A stretch of DNA of 24,865 nt, taken from positions 1-24,865 of the forward strand of contig CAJGBY010000023.1 in assembly GCA_904501735.1 (NCBI GenBank), written 5' to 3'. How positions within the stretch are numbered: position 1 is the first letter of the stretch; each line of letters starts with the position of its first letter. Of this stretch, positions 15,332 to 23,794 are shown piece after piece. The stretch is from an uncultured Muribaculaceae bacterium (GTDB lineage: Bacteria > Bacteroidota > Bacteroidia > Bacteroidales > Muribaculaceae). Position numbers and translations under genes: made by a program. The notes beneath the pieces are model-generated. The model saw only the letters and a list, made by a program, of their open reading frames with translations, did not search any database and was not told where the DNA came from.

Positions 15332-15339
15332 CAAAAATA
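15332..15339 (-). promoter_or_regulatory. -7 promoter element (TATTTTTG) for ileS
   Basis: A full TAnnTTTG match on the minus strand, 40 bases upstream of the ileS ATG and just past the ddl stop codon. No TTTG lies at the expected distance upstream. It suggests that ileS can be transcribed separately from the hydrolase-MurF-Ddl cassette. Confidence 0.4.
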
Positions 15340-15361
15340 ATAAATTATTATCAATTTGGCG

Positions 15362-16555
15362 TTATTTGACACCTAATTTGCCACCTTTAACACCACCCTT
15401 TACGCCTCCACCGAGACTAAAGATGTTTTGATCATACGAAACAGTCTTTTTACCCATTTCGCGCTTGCGCTTCAACGCAAGTTGCACAAGGCGATCCATA
15501 AGCTGATCAAATCTTATTCCTGTAGCTTCCCACAAGTAGAATGACAATGAGCCAGGAATAGTATTTATCTCATTCACATATATTTCGCGTGTTTTGCGAT
15601 CCACTATCACATCCACACGGCTCACTCCGTGGCACGATAGCACTCTGAATGTTTCACCAGCAAGATATTGAATGCGTTTTGTTTCTTCTTCAGGCAAGTT
15701 TGCAGGGATTTCTTTTTGCGATGCTTGCATACCTTTTGCTCCCTTGCTTCCACCCATATACTTATCTTCATATGTCAAGAAATCACAAGTCTTAATAGGC
15801 TCTTCAAGTACCGACATTTGATATTCATCGCAGTCACCAAGTACCGAGCAGTTAATTTCTTGCAATTCCTCAACCATATCTTCCACGATGATACGAGTTG
15901 AATACACTTCAGCACCATCTACCTTTTCGATAAGTTCTTCACGATTGTAAGCACAACCAATACCCACGCTTGAACCAAGGTTGGCTGGTTTCACGATTAC
16001 TGGATAACCTATCTTTTCTTCAATCTTTGTAATAAGTTCGTCGCGTTGAGCAAACCATTGTTTATCAGTAAACCACACATAGTTCACCACAGGAATATCA
16101 CATGCTTGAAGCACCATCTTCATTGTGATTTTATCCATACCGTTTGCACTCGACAATGTGTTGCAACCAGCATAAGGGATACCGATTGTTTCAAGTACTC
16201 CTTCAAAGATACCATCTTCGCCATTTGAACCGTGAAGCACTGGTATCACCACATCAAGAGTAGTTACTACATTTGAGCCAAACAATTTCTTCTTGCAACG
16301 ATACAAATTATAATCACCATAGCATGGTGCCATATACACTTGCTCACACTTTGCAAGTAGCGATGGCACATCTTTATAATTTGCCACCTCGTACAATGCA
16401 TCTCCAGTGTACCATTTTCCATCTTTCGTGATATATATTGGTGTTACATCATATTTATCGCGATTAATTGCGTGCATTGCTTGCGACGCCGAAATAACTG
16501 AAATCTCGTGTTCGGTAGAACGACCACCAAAGAACACTCCAATATTAGTTTTCAT
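15362..16555 (-). CDS. D-Ala-D-Ala ligase family enzyme with Gly/Lys tail
   Basis: ATP-grasp ligases of this family join two D-amino acids for peptidoglycan. The residues that define D-Ala-D-Ala ligases are present: Glu15 (STEHE), Ser196 (GSSVGIG, 194-200), Lys265-Tyr266 in the omega loop (YEDKY), and the metal-binding NEINTIPG (328-335). The Glu-Ser-Tyr set argues for D-Ala as second substrate rather than D-Lac. The protein is 397 residues against about 310-330 for housekeeping Ddl; extra length comes from an insert near 75-95 and a C-terminal tail. Residues 382-397 are a simple Gly/Val/Lys repeat (GGGVKGGVKGGK). It follows the MurF-like gene by 48 bases. The long form resembles ligases I associate with Firmicutes. 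Whether it is the main or a second Ddl is unknown. Confidence 0.88.
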   Translation of the reverse strand: MKTNIGVFFGGRSTEHEISVISASQAMHAINRDKYDVTPIYITKDGKWYTGDALYEVANYKDVPSLLAKCEQVYMAPCYGDYNLYRCKKKLFGSNVVTTLDVVIPVLHGSNGEDGIFEGVLETIGIPYAGCNTLSSANGMDKITMKMVLQACDIPVVNYVWFTDKQWFAQRDELITKIEEKIGYPVIVKPANLGSSVGIGCAYNREELIEKVDGAEVYSTRIIVEDMVEELQEINCSVLGDCDEYQMSVLEEPIKTCDFLTYEDKYMGGSKGAKGMQASQKEIPANLPEEETKRIQYLAGETFRVLSCHGVSRVDVIVDRKTREIYVNEINTIPGSLSFYLWEATGIRFDQLMDRLVQLALKRKREMGKKTVSYDQNIFSLGGGVKGGVKGGKLGVK

Positions 16556-16603
16556 TATATATTTATGTTGTTTTTTTTATTATTTCTCTTCGTTTTTTAG
16601 TAA

Positions 16604-18184
16604 TTACTTGAAAGTATCTGGTAAGTCATTTTCATATAGCACTGTATCACCCTTTGATGCAATCTTAGTCAATAATGCTTGAGCTTCATTGAAGGTGTCA
16701 ACGATGATTAGCTTATCACCTTCTTCCCATCCTTTCGACTTGATACCTCTCACTATCGATTCACGATTATATTGTCCCACAATCATCGCCACATCGCATG
16801 TTTCGGCTATATGTTCGCCAAATTTTTCGTTATAATATTCTTGCTTGTCGCCAAGTTCAATCATACCTGGAGTAATCACTATTCGTTTACCATCAGTCAT
16901 CGAACCAAGCACATCAAGTGCCATTCTTGAACCATCAGGATTAGAATTGAATGCATCATCAATTATCGTTACCCCGTTAGCTGCTCGTTTCACATTCAAT
17001 CGGTGTTCCACTTGAGCTATTCTGCTCACTGCATATTGAATTTTATGCTCTGGAACGCCCAGTTTCATCGCTATAATTACTGCACCTATTAGGTTAGAAA
17101 TATTACACTCTCCTATCAATTTTGTACACAATTCGATGCGTTTTCCTTCGCCCACCACAGTAAATGTAGTTCCTGAAGCACTATATTTCACATCTTCAGC
17201 ATGATAATCGGCAGCATCCGATTTATTCACTGAATATCGCTTCACCGTTACATTATCTACTGCTCTATTGGCAACATATTCAAAATCATTGTTTAGCACA
17301 GCAAATCCATCGGCTGGCAATGCATCAACAAGTTCAAATTTAGTTTTTTGAACATTCTCAATACTCTTGAACGACTCCAAATGCTGTGGACCTACGGCTG
17401 TGATTATACCCATTTGAGGATTTGCAAGATCACATATTTCTTTGATATCGCCCACATTCTTTGCACCCATTTCCACAATGAACACTTCATTGTAAGGCTT
17501 AAGCATTTCACGCACTGTGCGAGTCACACCCATTGGAGTATTATAACTTCCTGGTGTCATTAGCACCGAATAGTGTTCGCTCAATATTCTTTCTAGATAA
17601 TGCTTTGTGCTTGTTTTACCATAGCTACCAGTAATACCCACAATTTTCATATCGGGCATTTGCGACAATATTCGCTTTGCATCATTAAAGAAACTCTTGT
17701 TGATAGCTTCTTCTACTGGTTTTAGCAACCAGTTTGTGAACATTGTTATTGCATAAGAGAATGCCGAGAATGCAATTGCAGCAAAAGCTATTGCGCGCAT
17801 TTCAAATCTGCTATAAATCAATGCTACAATTGCCATAAGTACCAGTTCGGCACTAAACAATCGCCACACGCGCTTGGTAAACACAAGCGAATGTTTGTAT
17901 TTAGCCTTAAGTAGATTCATCGACATTGAAATAAGCGCCACGATAAAGGTTATTTTCATAACCAAGAACCACTTATATGGTGCAAATGTCGACACTAAAA
18001 GCAATCCCATTATCATACACACCACACGCGACATCGATGTGTACTCACTATTTTGTTTCAACCATTTCTTATAGCGCTCATTTCTATATGAATTTTGCTG
18101 AAGCATTTGCAAATCACGCTTCACCACCAAAACCAAGTAGAACACTGCTACTATGGCGAATATTGTATTTATCAAAGACATCAT
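16604..18184 (-). CDS. Membrane-anchored Mur ligase (MurF-like)
   Basis: MurF adds the D-Ala-D-Ala dipeptide to UDP-MurNAc-tripeptide. Here a Mur ligase core (about 165-526) has the P-loop GITGSYGKTSTK (183-194), a Mur middle domain with MGAKNVGDI and TAVGPQHLESF, and the C-terminal domain with RLNVKRAANGVTIIDDAFNSNPDG, the part typical of MurF. Unlike soluble MurF (about 450 residues), the 526-residue protein starts with hydrophobic helices at about 5-21, 52-66, 72-92, 112-124 and 130-152, so it should be in the membrane. It starts 3 bases after the hydrolase stop and is followed by the Ddl-like gene, giving ligase partner and dipeptide supplier in one operon. It may be a second, specialised MurF. 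Confidence 0.88.
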   Translation of the reverse strand: MMSLINTIFAIVAVFYLVLVVKRDLQMLQQNSYRNERYKKWLKQNSEYTSMSRVVCMIMGLLLVSTFAPYKWFLVMKITFIVALISMSMNLLKAKYKHSLVFTKRVWRLFSAELVLMAIVALIYSRFEMRAIAFAAIAFSAFSYAITMFTNWLLKPVEEAINKSFFNDAKRILSQMPDMKIVGITGSYGKTSTKHYLERILSEHYSVLMTPGSYNTPMGVTRTVREMLKPYNEVFIVEMGAKNVGDIKEICDLANPQMGIITAVGPQHLESFKSIENVQKTKFELVDALPADGFAVLNNDFEYVANRAVDNVTVKRYSVNKSDAADYHAEDVKYSASGTTFTVVGEGKRIELCTKLIGECNISNLIGAVIIAMKLGVPEHKIQYAVSRIAQVEHRLNVKRAANGVTIIDDAFNSNPDGSRMALDVLGSMTDGKRIVITPGMIELGDKQEYYNEKFGEHIAETCDVAMIVGQYNRESIVRGIKSKGWEEGDKLIIVDTFNEAQALLTKIASKGDTVLYENDLPDTFK

Positions 18185-18187
18185 ATT

Positions 18188-18973
18188 CTAATTATTCTTT
18201 ATTTTTTTCATTTCGTCTTTCAAAAAGCTCTTTAACACTGCTGCAAATTGGTACTGATTTTCCAAAAAGCTATAGTGTCCCACTCCATCAAATGCTACAA
18301 GTCCTGCATCTGGAATAAGTTTTTCCATTATTTGCGCATCCTTCAATGGAGTTGCTGTATCATTCTTACCCCAAATGAGCAATGTCGAGCACTTAATCTT
18401 TGGCATTACGCTCTTCAAATCTTCATTCACCACTTTGCTCAATATAGCACGCATCTTTGGTGTTGAATTATTGTAGTCGCTTGAGCCCGATTTTCCTCTA
18501 TACTTGTCCAATAGCTCTTGACCTTTCTTTGCTCCAAACACAATTGGCAACAATCGTTTCATTGCTTTATATGAATACACTTTCACATAATACTTTATCG
18601 AGCGACTTGGCTTAACTCCTGCAGCATCTACAAGAATCAGTTTCTTTACATCATTTCGTGATGAATATAATATACCCACTCTACCACCGAAAGAGTGACC
18701 GAGCATTATTGGATTTTCAATATTCTCAGCCTTCACAAATTGCTCTATCAATTGAGTGTATTCCTCTATGCCCCACACTTGCTCTGGCTCACTACTTGCG
18801 CCAAATCCTGGGAAATCCACATTATAAACTTTCATCGATGGCAAAAGCACTTTTTCTATGCTTGCCAATGTGGTGTGATTACAACCCCAACCATGCATTA
18901 GCACAATTGGTTGACCCTCTCCTTCCACTGTATAATGAAAATCTACGCCTTGTATGTGTATAGTTTTTTCCAT
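18188..18973 (-). CDS. Alpha/beta hydrolase of the MurF-Ddl cassette
   Basis: The 261-residue protein has an alpha/beta hydrolase fold: oxyanion-side HGWG (27-30), the nucleophile elbow GHSFGG with Ser94, Asp205 (GKNDTATP) and His233 (GVGHYS), so the triad is complete. There is no signal peptide, so it should act in the cytosol. Substrate is unknown; it could hydrolyse an ester, amide or thioester. It is the first gene of the cassette, with only 3 bases to the MurF-like gene, and a -7 element TATCTTTG (19000-18993) lies 20 bases upstream of its ATG. The tight coupling with MurF and Ddl suggests a substrate in peptidoglycan-precursor or D-amino-acid metabolism; that is inference. Confidence 0.88.
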   Translation of the reverse strand: MEKTIHIQGVDFHYTVEGEGQPIVLMHGWGCNHTTLASIEKVLLPSMKVYNVDFPGFGASSEPEQVWGIEEYTQLIEQFVKAENIENPIMLGHSFGGRVGILYSSRNDVKKLILVDAAGVKPSRSIKYYVKVYSYKAMKRLLPIVFGAKKGQELLDKYRGKSGSSDYNNSTPKMRAILSKVVNEDLKSVMPKIKCSTLLIWGKNDTATPLKDAQIMEKLIPDAGLVAFDGVGHYSFLENQYQFAAVLKSFLKDEMKKIKNN

Positions 18974-18992
18974 TGATACTTATAATAACTTA

Positions 18993-19000
18993 CAAAGATA
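18993..19000 (-). promoter_or_regulatory. -7 promoter element (TATCTTTG) for the hydrolase-MurF-Ddl operon
   Basis: A full TAnnTTTG match on the minus strand. Transcription would start near 18986, about 12 bases before the ATG. No clear TTTG is seen at the usual distance upstream. Confidence 0.5.
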
Positions 19001-19221
19001 CAAAACTCACACCATATATTTCTACTTTTCACCCAATTATATTAAAAAAACAATAATTTCTAAACCAAATCTAAGTTTATTTCATTTCATCACTATCAAA
19101 CTCTCTTTCATTCTCAACAATCTCACTCTTTTTGTCCTTTATATCTAAAAAAACAATGTCGTTTTCATCATTTCTTAATCATTTTTTACTAACTTAGCTT
19201 ATTATTTTTAAAAAGCTCACT

Positions 19222-21231
19222 ATGGCAGACATTTTTGAACAGCGTATTCTCGATTTGCGCAAGGAAATCAACGAATACAATCACCAATATTATGTACTTA
19301 ATGCTCCGACAATCTCCGACAAGGAGTTTGACGACAAGCTGCGCGAACTTCAGGATCTGGAAGAGTCTTATCCTCAATACTTTGACGCCTACTCGCCTAC
19401 TCAACGCGTGGGTAGCGACCTCACTCAAGGCTTCAAACAGGTGAAACACGCACGACCCATGATCTCATTATCAAACTCTTACTCGGTTGAAGAGGTTGCC
19501 GACTTCCTCACTCGTGCCGAAAATGGGCTTAATGGAGAGCGCTGCGAAATTGTGGGCGAAATGAAATTTGATGGTACTTCTATTTCGTTAATCTACAACA
19601 AGGGACGACTCGAACGAGCAGTAACGCGTGGCGATGGAGAAAAAGGTGATGATGTAACTGCCAATGTGCTAACTATCAAGAGTATTCCTCTTCGACTTCC
19701 TGCCGACAGCAATTACCCTGAATCGTTTGAAATTCGTGGTGAAATTCTTCTGCCTTGGAAGCAATTCGACAAGTTAAATCAAGAGCGTGAAGCCAAAAAT
19801 GAACCGCTTTTTGCTAACCCAAGAAATGCGGCTGCAGGTACTCTAAAACTACAAAACTCGGCCGAAGTAGCTCGACGAGGTCTTGATGCTTATTTCTACT
19901 ATATCTTGAGCGACAACCTTCCTTTCGACAACCACTTCGACAACATGCAACAAGCTAAGAATTGGGGATTTAAGGTCGCTCCTGTTATGCAAATTCTCAA
20001 CTCTATCGACGAAGTGCGCGACTTCATCTCACATTGGGACATCGAGCGCAAGCAACTACCCGTTGCAACCGATGGTCTTGTATTCAAAATCAACAACTTA
20101 CGCCAACAGCTCAACCTCGGCAGCACGGCTAAATCTCCTCGCTGGGCTGTAGCATTTAAGTTCCAAGCCGAACGCGCTTGCACGCCTCTCAAATTCGTAT
20201 CATTCGAAGTGGGACGCACTGGTGTAGTAACTCCTGTTGCCAACCTCGAGCCGGTTCTTCTATCGGGAACTATCGTTAAACGAGCTTCTCTGCACAACGA
20301 AGATATCATTCGTTCACTCGACATTCACAATGGCGATCATGTGTATGTGGAAAAAGGTGGCGAAATCATTCCTAAAATCGTAGGTGTGGAACTTTCTAAG
20401 CGCATCCCCGATAGCACTCCTTTACACTTTGTTACTCATTGTCCTGTGTGTGGTACGCCTCTCACTCGAATCGAAGGCGAAGCTGCGTGGATTTGTCCTA
20501 ACAAATATGAATGCCAACCTCAAATCGTAGGTAAAATTGAGCATTTTGTTGGCCGCCGAATGATGAATATCGATGGCATTGGTGAGGAAGTTGCCGACCA
20601 ACTCTTCTCTGTTGGATTAGTTACAAATATTGCCGATTTATACGATTTAACCGAGGAAAAACTCACTAATCTCGATCGATTCCAAACCAAATCGGCGCAA
20701 CGCATTCTCAAAGGCATCAACGAAAGCCGAAATGTCCCATTTGAACGAGTAATTTTCGCTCTTTCTATTCCTTTTGTGGGCGAAACCACAGCTAAAGTGC
20801 TTGCCGAAGCCACTCACAACATCGACACTCTGATGTCGCTCAATGAGGAACAACTTTCTTCCATTAACGAAATCGGCGATAAAATCGCGAAAAGTATTGT
20901 TGAATTCTTCAAGAACGACACCAACCGAAACACCATCGAACGCCTTCGCAACGCAGGTTTACAAATGGCTATTTCGGAAGATGAATTGCTAAATAAAACC
21001 GATAAACTCGAAGGAAAATCTATCGTTATTAGTGGTACTTTTGCTCTGCATTCTCGCGATGACTACAAGAAAATGATTGCCCAAAATGGTGGTAAAAATG
21101 TTAGCTCCATTTCAGCAAAAACCGATTTCGTTTTCGCTGGAGAAAACATGGGTCCTGCTAAACTCGAAAAAGCGCAAAAACTGGGCATTCCTATTATCAA
21201 CGAAGAGGAATTCCTTAAGATGATTGAATAA
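19222..21231 (+). CDS. ligA: NAD-dependent DNA ligase
   Basis: LigA seals nicks in DNA during replication and repair, using NAD. The 669-residue length is standard. In order: the Ia domain that binds NAD (YYVLNAPTISDKEFD near 23-37), the adenylation motif KFDG with the active Lys115, further nucleotidyltransferase motifs (TRGDGEKGDDVT near 135-146; DGLVFKIN near 284-291), the OB fold, a zinc finger with Cys407, Cys410, Cys425 and Cys431, the helix-hairpin-helix region (about 440-575), and a C-terminal BRCT domain (about 590-669). It is transcribed rightward alone. TAACTTAG near 19191 is only a weak -7 match. A hairpin terminator follows. Confidence 0.98.
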   Translation: MADIFEQRILDLRKEINEYNHQYYVLNAPTISDKEFDDKLRELQDLEESYPQYFDAYSPTQRVGSDLTQGFKQVKHARPMISLSNSYSVEEVADFLTRAENGLNGERCEIVGEMKFDGTSISLIYNKGRLERAVTRGDGEKGDDVTANVLTIKSIPLRLPADSNYPESFEIRGEILLPWKQFDKLNQEREAKNEPLFANPRNAAAGTLKLQNSAEVARRGLDAYFYYILSDNLPFDNHFDNMQQAKNWGFKVAPVMQILNSIDEVRDFISHWDIERKQLPVATDGLVFKINNLRQQLNLGSTAKSPRWAVAFKFQAERACTPLKFVSFEVGRTGVVTPVANLEPVLLSGTIVKRASLHNEDIIRSLDIHNGDHVYVEKGGEIIPKIVGVELSKRIPDSTPLHFVTHCPVCGTPLTRIEGEAAWICPNKYECQPQIVGKIEHFVGRRMMNIDGIGEEVADQLFSVGLVTNIADLYDLTEEKLTNLDRFQTKSAQRILKGINESRNVPFERVIFALSIPFVGETTAKVLAEATHNIDTLMSLNEEQLSSINEIGDKIAKSIVEFFKNDTNRNTIERLRNAGLQMAISEDELLNKTDKLEGKSIVISGTFALHSRDDYKKMIAQNGGKNVSSISAKTDFVFAGENMGPAKLEKAQKLGIPIINEEEFLKMIE

Positions 21232-21249
21232 TTCCCTCCCTAAAACAAT

Positions 21250-21280
21250 AGCGGTGTACCTTTAAAGGATACACCGCTTT
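21250..21280. terminator. Terminator between ligA and the DUF4251 gene
   Basis: A stem of nine pairs (AGCGGTGTA with TACACCGCT), continued past a one-base bulge by CC/GG, has a TTTAAA loop and spans 21250-21278. It lies 19 bases after the ligA stop. A short T-run follows on the plus strand. The convergent DUF4251 gene ends at 21300, so it may serve both. Confidence 0.7.
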
Positions 21281-21299
21281 CTCTTATATAGATTCTTCA

Positions 21300-21881
21300 C
21301 TAAGGAAAACTATTTCCTTGTATAGCTTTGTCATACTCATTCTTTTTATACGGGAATATTTTTCCATATACTGTAAGGTTTCCCGACCAATAATTAGGGC
21401 TCACAATTGCCATTGCTTGATTATCCTCTTTATAGAGAACTATATGCACTTGCGCCGAAAGTGCTGGACCTGATACTCCAAATTTATAAGATGTTTCACC
21501 TTTCTTATTTGTATCACATTTCAAGCCATTAATATAACCTTCTACTGTGATTCCTCCCATTCCATTCAATCCTGCACGACCATTATTCGAAGCCAACTGT
21601 ATCACTGCTTTATCGCCTTGCACCAGCACAAAATTCGTATTTGGAGCAGGATTCATAAATGCATGACTTTTTATCATAATTCTGTCTGCCATAAGCACAT
21701 AGTTACCATCTTGCAATGCTGCAAGCGCATCTAAATGAGCCAATGAATCCTTGATTTCACGATTGCGTTTTTCAATCGCTTTTCGCTCTTTTTTGGTCAG
21801 TTGTTTCTCATTCACTTCCTGTGCACTTACCATAGTAATTGCACACAGACTCATTATCATTAATAATATATATTTCTTCAT
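21300..21881 (-). CDS. DUF4251-type exported protein (193 aa)
   Basis: The N-terminus is a signal peptide (MKKYILLMIMSLCAITMVSAQ, cleavage likely after SA near residue 20), so the protein should be periplasmic or surface-exposed. Residues about 25-50 are a charged helix. The rest is beta-rich, with the DUF4251 pattern as I know it from Bacteroidetes (DRIMIKSHAFMNPAPNTNFV, then GGITVEGYINGL and a C-terminal LTVYGKI). Function is unknown. It stands alone, with convergent ligA on one side and divergent CPBP gene on the other. Upstream, TTACTTTG is a near match to the -7 element. Confidence 0.8.
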   Translation of the reverse strand: MKKYILLMIMSLCAITMVSAQEVNEKQLTKKERKAIEKRNREIKDSLAHLDALAALQDGNYVLMADRIMIKSHAFMNPAPNTNFVLVQGDKAVIQLASNNGRAGLNGMGGITVEGYINGLKCDTNKKGETSYKFGVSGPALSAQVHIVLYKEDNQAMAIVSPNYWSGNLTVYGKIFPYKKNEYDKAIQGNSFP

Positions 21882-21993
21882 ATCTTTGATATCTATTATT
21901 TATTTCACTTTCAAAGTAAACACAATACTATTACAATAACAACTAATTCTACTTATTATAACTAAACTATCTCTAATTATTAACTATTTTTCG

Positions 21994-22001
21994 TAATTTT
22001 G
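21994..22001 (+). promoter_or_regulatory. -7 promoter element (TAATTTTG) for the CPBP gene
   Basis: A full TAnnTTTG match on the plus strand, 22 bases before the ATG at 22024. No TTTG is found at the usual upstream distance. Confidence 0.45.
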
Positions 22002-22023
22002 TAATACTAAATAATCATACTAT

Positions 22024-22890
22024 ATGAATAAATTACTACAATATCAGTCACTGAAATTTTCGCAAAAGATTACTTTGCTAATTTGTGCATTTTTGCTTTG
22101 TCTTATAACAACCACAATGCTTAACTCGCTCGTTCTTGCTTTCACTGGCGCCGATTCCTTAGCATTCATCAACATAAGCATAGCTACGCAAAACATCTTT
22201 GCATTCATTCTGCCAGTCATCATCACCACAGTATTCATTTCACCCAATCCTATACATTTCTTACAGCTCGATAACAAACCGTCAATTAAAGCTGTACTGC
22301 TTATGCTTGCAATCTATTTTGCAATGACCCCTGCTATGAATTGCTTGGTGGATTGGAATGCCAACATTTCTCTACCTGAATCTATGAAAGCGATAGAGTC
22401 ATGGTTGAGAGCGTCCGAAGATGCTGCGGCTGCTGTTACCGACCGCATTCTCAATAGCAACAACATATTCTTAAGTATTCTTCTTGTGGGCGCACTCACA
22501 GGTCTTAGCGAAGAGGTTCTTTTCCGTGGTGGTTTACAACGCATTCTTGCCACTCGCCCTATGAATATTCACATTGCCATCTGGATTTCAGCATTTATTT
22601 TCAGTGCCATACATTTCCAATTCTTTGGATTCTTCCCACGCTTGATTATTGGCGCATTTTTTGGATATTTAGCCTATTGGAGTGGTTCTCTATGGATCGC
22701 AGTCATTGCACATGCTGTCAACAACTCTACGGTAATCATTGCACACGCCATCAACAACACTTATGGCTACAATCTCGACTCATTAGGCGTCGTTGACGAT
22801 GGTAGTTTCCCCGTCGTTGCAACGATAAGCCTTATCATTACAATAATTCTTATTTATTTATTCCCTAAAAATAAAAAAGTCACTTCTTAA
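22024..22890 (+). CDS. CPBP-family intramembrane metalloprotease
   Basis: The CPBP (CAAX protease / bacteriocin-processing) family motifs are complete: Glu163-Glu164 with Arg168 (SEEVLFRGG), FSAIH with His197, and HAVNN with His230 and Asn233-234. The 288-residue protein has about seven to eight hydrophobic helices and so is an inner-membrane enzyme. Bacterial members process or protect against peptides, but most have no known substrate. No bacteriocin or prenyl-protein gene is nearby, so its target is open. It is a single-gene rightward unit, and its terminator stem begins inside the last codons. Confidence 0.92.
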   Translation: MNKLLQYQSLKFSQKITLLICAFLLCLITTTMLNSLVLAFTGADSLAFINISIATQNIFAFILPVIITTVFISPNPIHFLQLDNKPSIKAVLLMLAIYFAMTPAMNCLVDWNANISLPESMKAIESWLRASEDAAAAVTDRILNSNNIFLSILLVGALTGLSEEVLFRGGLQRILATRPMNIHIAIWISAFIFSAIHFQFFGFFPRLIIGAFFGYLAYWSGSLWIAVIAHAVNNSTVIIAHAINNTYGYNLDSLGVVDDGSFPVVATISLIITIILIYLFPKNKKVTS

Positions 22891-22904
22891 AAGTGACTTT
22901 TTTT
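22873..22904 (+). terminator. Terminator overlapping the CPBP gene end
   Basis: A 13-bp stem (22873-22885 with 22891-22903, AAAAAAGTCACTT/AAGTGACTTTTTT) with a 5-base loop contains the stop codon TAA (22888-22890) in the loop. The A-run on the left also makes it usable for the convergent lptB transcript. Confidence 0.85.
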
Positions 22905-22922
22905 GTTCTGTAGCTTATCTTA

Positions 22923-23777
22923 TCAATCAAATTTCTTTCTATTGAAAATAAAGTTTCTACCAAGATACTTTTCTCGCACCACAGGGTTTGCAGCAAGTTC
23001 TTCCGATGTTCCTTGGAACAGAATCTTTCCTTCGAATAGCAAATAAGCTCTATCAGTAATATTCAATGTTTCTGGCGCATTGTGGTCGGTAATCAAAATA
23101 CCGATATTCTTCGACTTTAGCTTATACACAATCGATTGAATATCTTCCACTGCGATTGGGTCAACCCCCGCAAATGGCTCATCAAGCATAATAAACTTAG
23201 GATTGATAGCAAGACATCGTGCTATCTCTGTTCTTCTTCGCTCGCCACCCGACAATTGATCGCCAAGATTCTTTCTCACATGGTTCAAATGGAACTCAGC
23301 AAGCAAACTTTCCAACTTTTCAGCTTGCTCCTCAGGAGTCATTGTTCCCATTTCAAGAATTGTACGAATATTATCTTCTACACTTAATTTTCTAAACACA
23401 GAAGCTTCTTGCGCAAGATAACCAATACCGCACTTTGCACGCTTATACACAGGATATTTTGTTATATCTCGATCATTCAAGAATATTCTACCCTCATTAG
23501 GTGTTACAAGCCCTGTTGTCATATAGAATGTAGTGGTCTTTCCTGCACCGTTAGGTCCAAGAAGCCCCACGATTTCACCTTGCTTCACATTTATCGATAC
23601 ATGGTTCACAACAGTGCGCTGACGATATTTCTTCACCAAATTATCGGTGCGCAACACCATCTGACCATCATCGACAAACACTTCGTCGTCGGTTGCTACA
23701 TTACTATCTTCTTGTTGACTTTCTTTTCCCGAAAATCTATCAAGCAAACTACCTATTATAGGAAATTTTATTTTCAT
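22923..23777 (-). CDS. lptB: LPS export ABC transporter ATPase LptB
   Basis: LptB powers extraction of lipopolysaccharide from the inner membrane with LptFG. The 284-residue protein has Walker A GPNGAGKT (74-81), Q-loop Gln123 (YLAQEASVFRKL, the form typical of LptB), signature LSGGE (175-179), Walker B IMLDEP (196-201), and switch His232 (TDHNAPETL). It carries an N-terminal extension of about 40 residues before the ABC domain and a short C-terminal tail; both are longer than in E. coli LptB (241 residues). An alternative start at Met40 would give the usual size. It follows udk by 17 bases and shares its promoter. Confidence 0.93.
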   Translation of the reverse strand: MKIKFPIIGSLLDRFSGKESQQEDSNVATDDEVFVDDGQMVLRTDNLVKKYRQRTVVNHVSINVKQGEIVGLLGPNGAGKTTTFYMTTGLVTPNEGRIFLNDRDITKYPVYKRAKCGIGYLAQEASVFRKLSVEDNIRTILEMGTMTPEEQAEKLESLLAEFHLNHVRKNLGDQLSGGERRRTEIARCLAINPKFIMLDEPFAGVDPIAVEDIQSIVYKLKSKNIGILITDHNAPETLNITDRAYLLFEGKILFQGTSEELAANPVVREKYLGRNFIFNRKKFD

Positions 23778-23794
23778 TTATAATCCTTCTTGTT

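Noticed and set aside
15362..16555. Van-type D-Ala-D-Lac ligase (vancomycin resistance)
   Set aside because: The omega loop keeps Lys265-Tyr266 and the Glu15/Ser196/Tyr266 set of D-Ala-D-Ala ligases, and there are no vanH or vanX homologues beside it.
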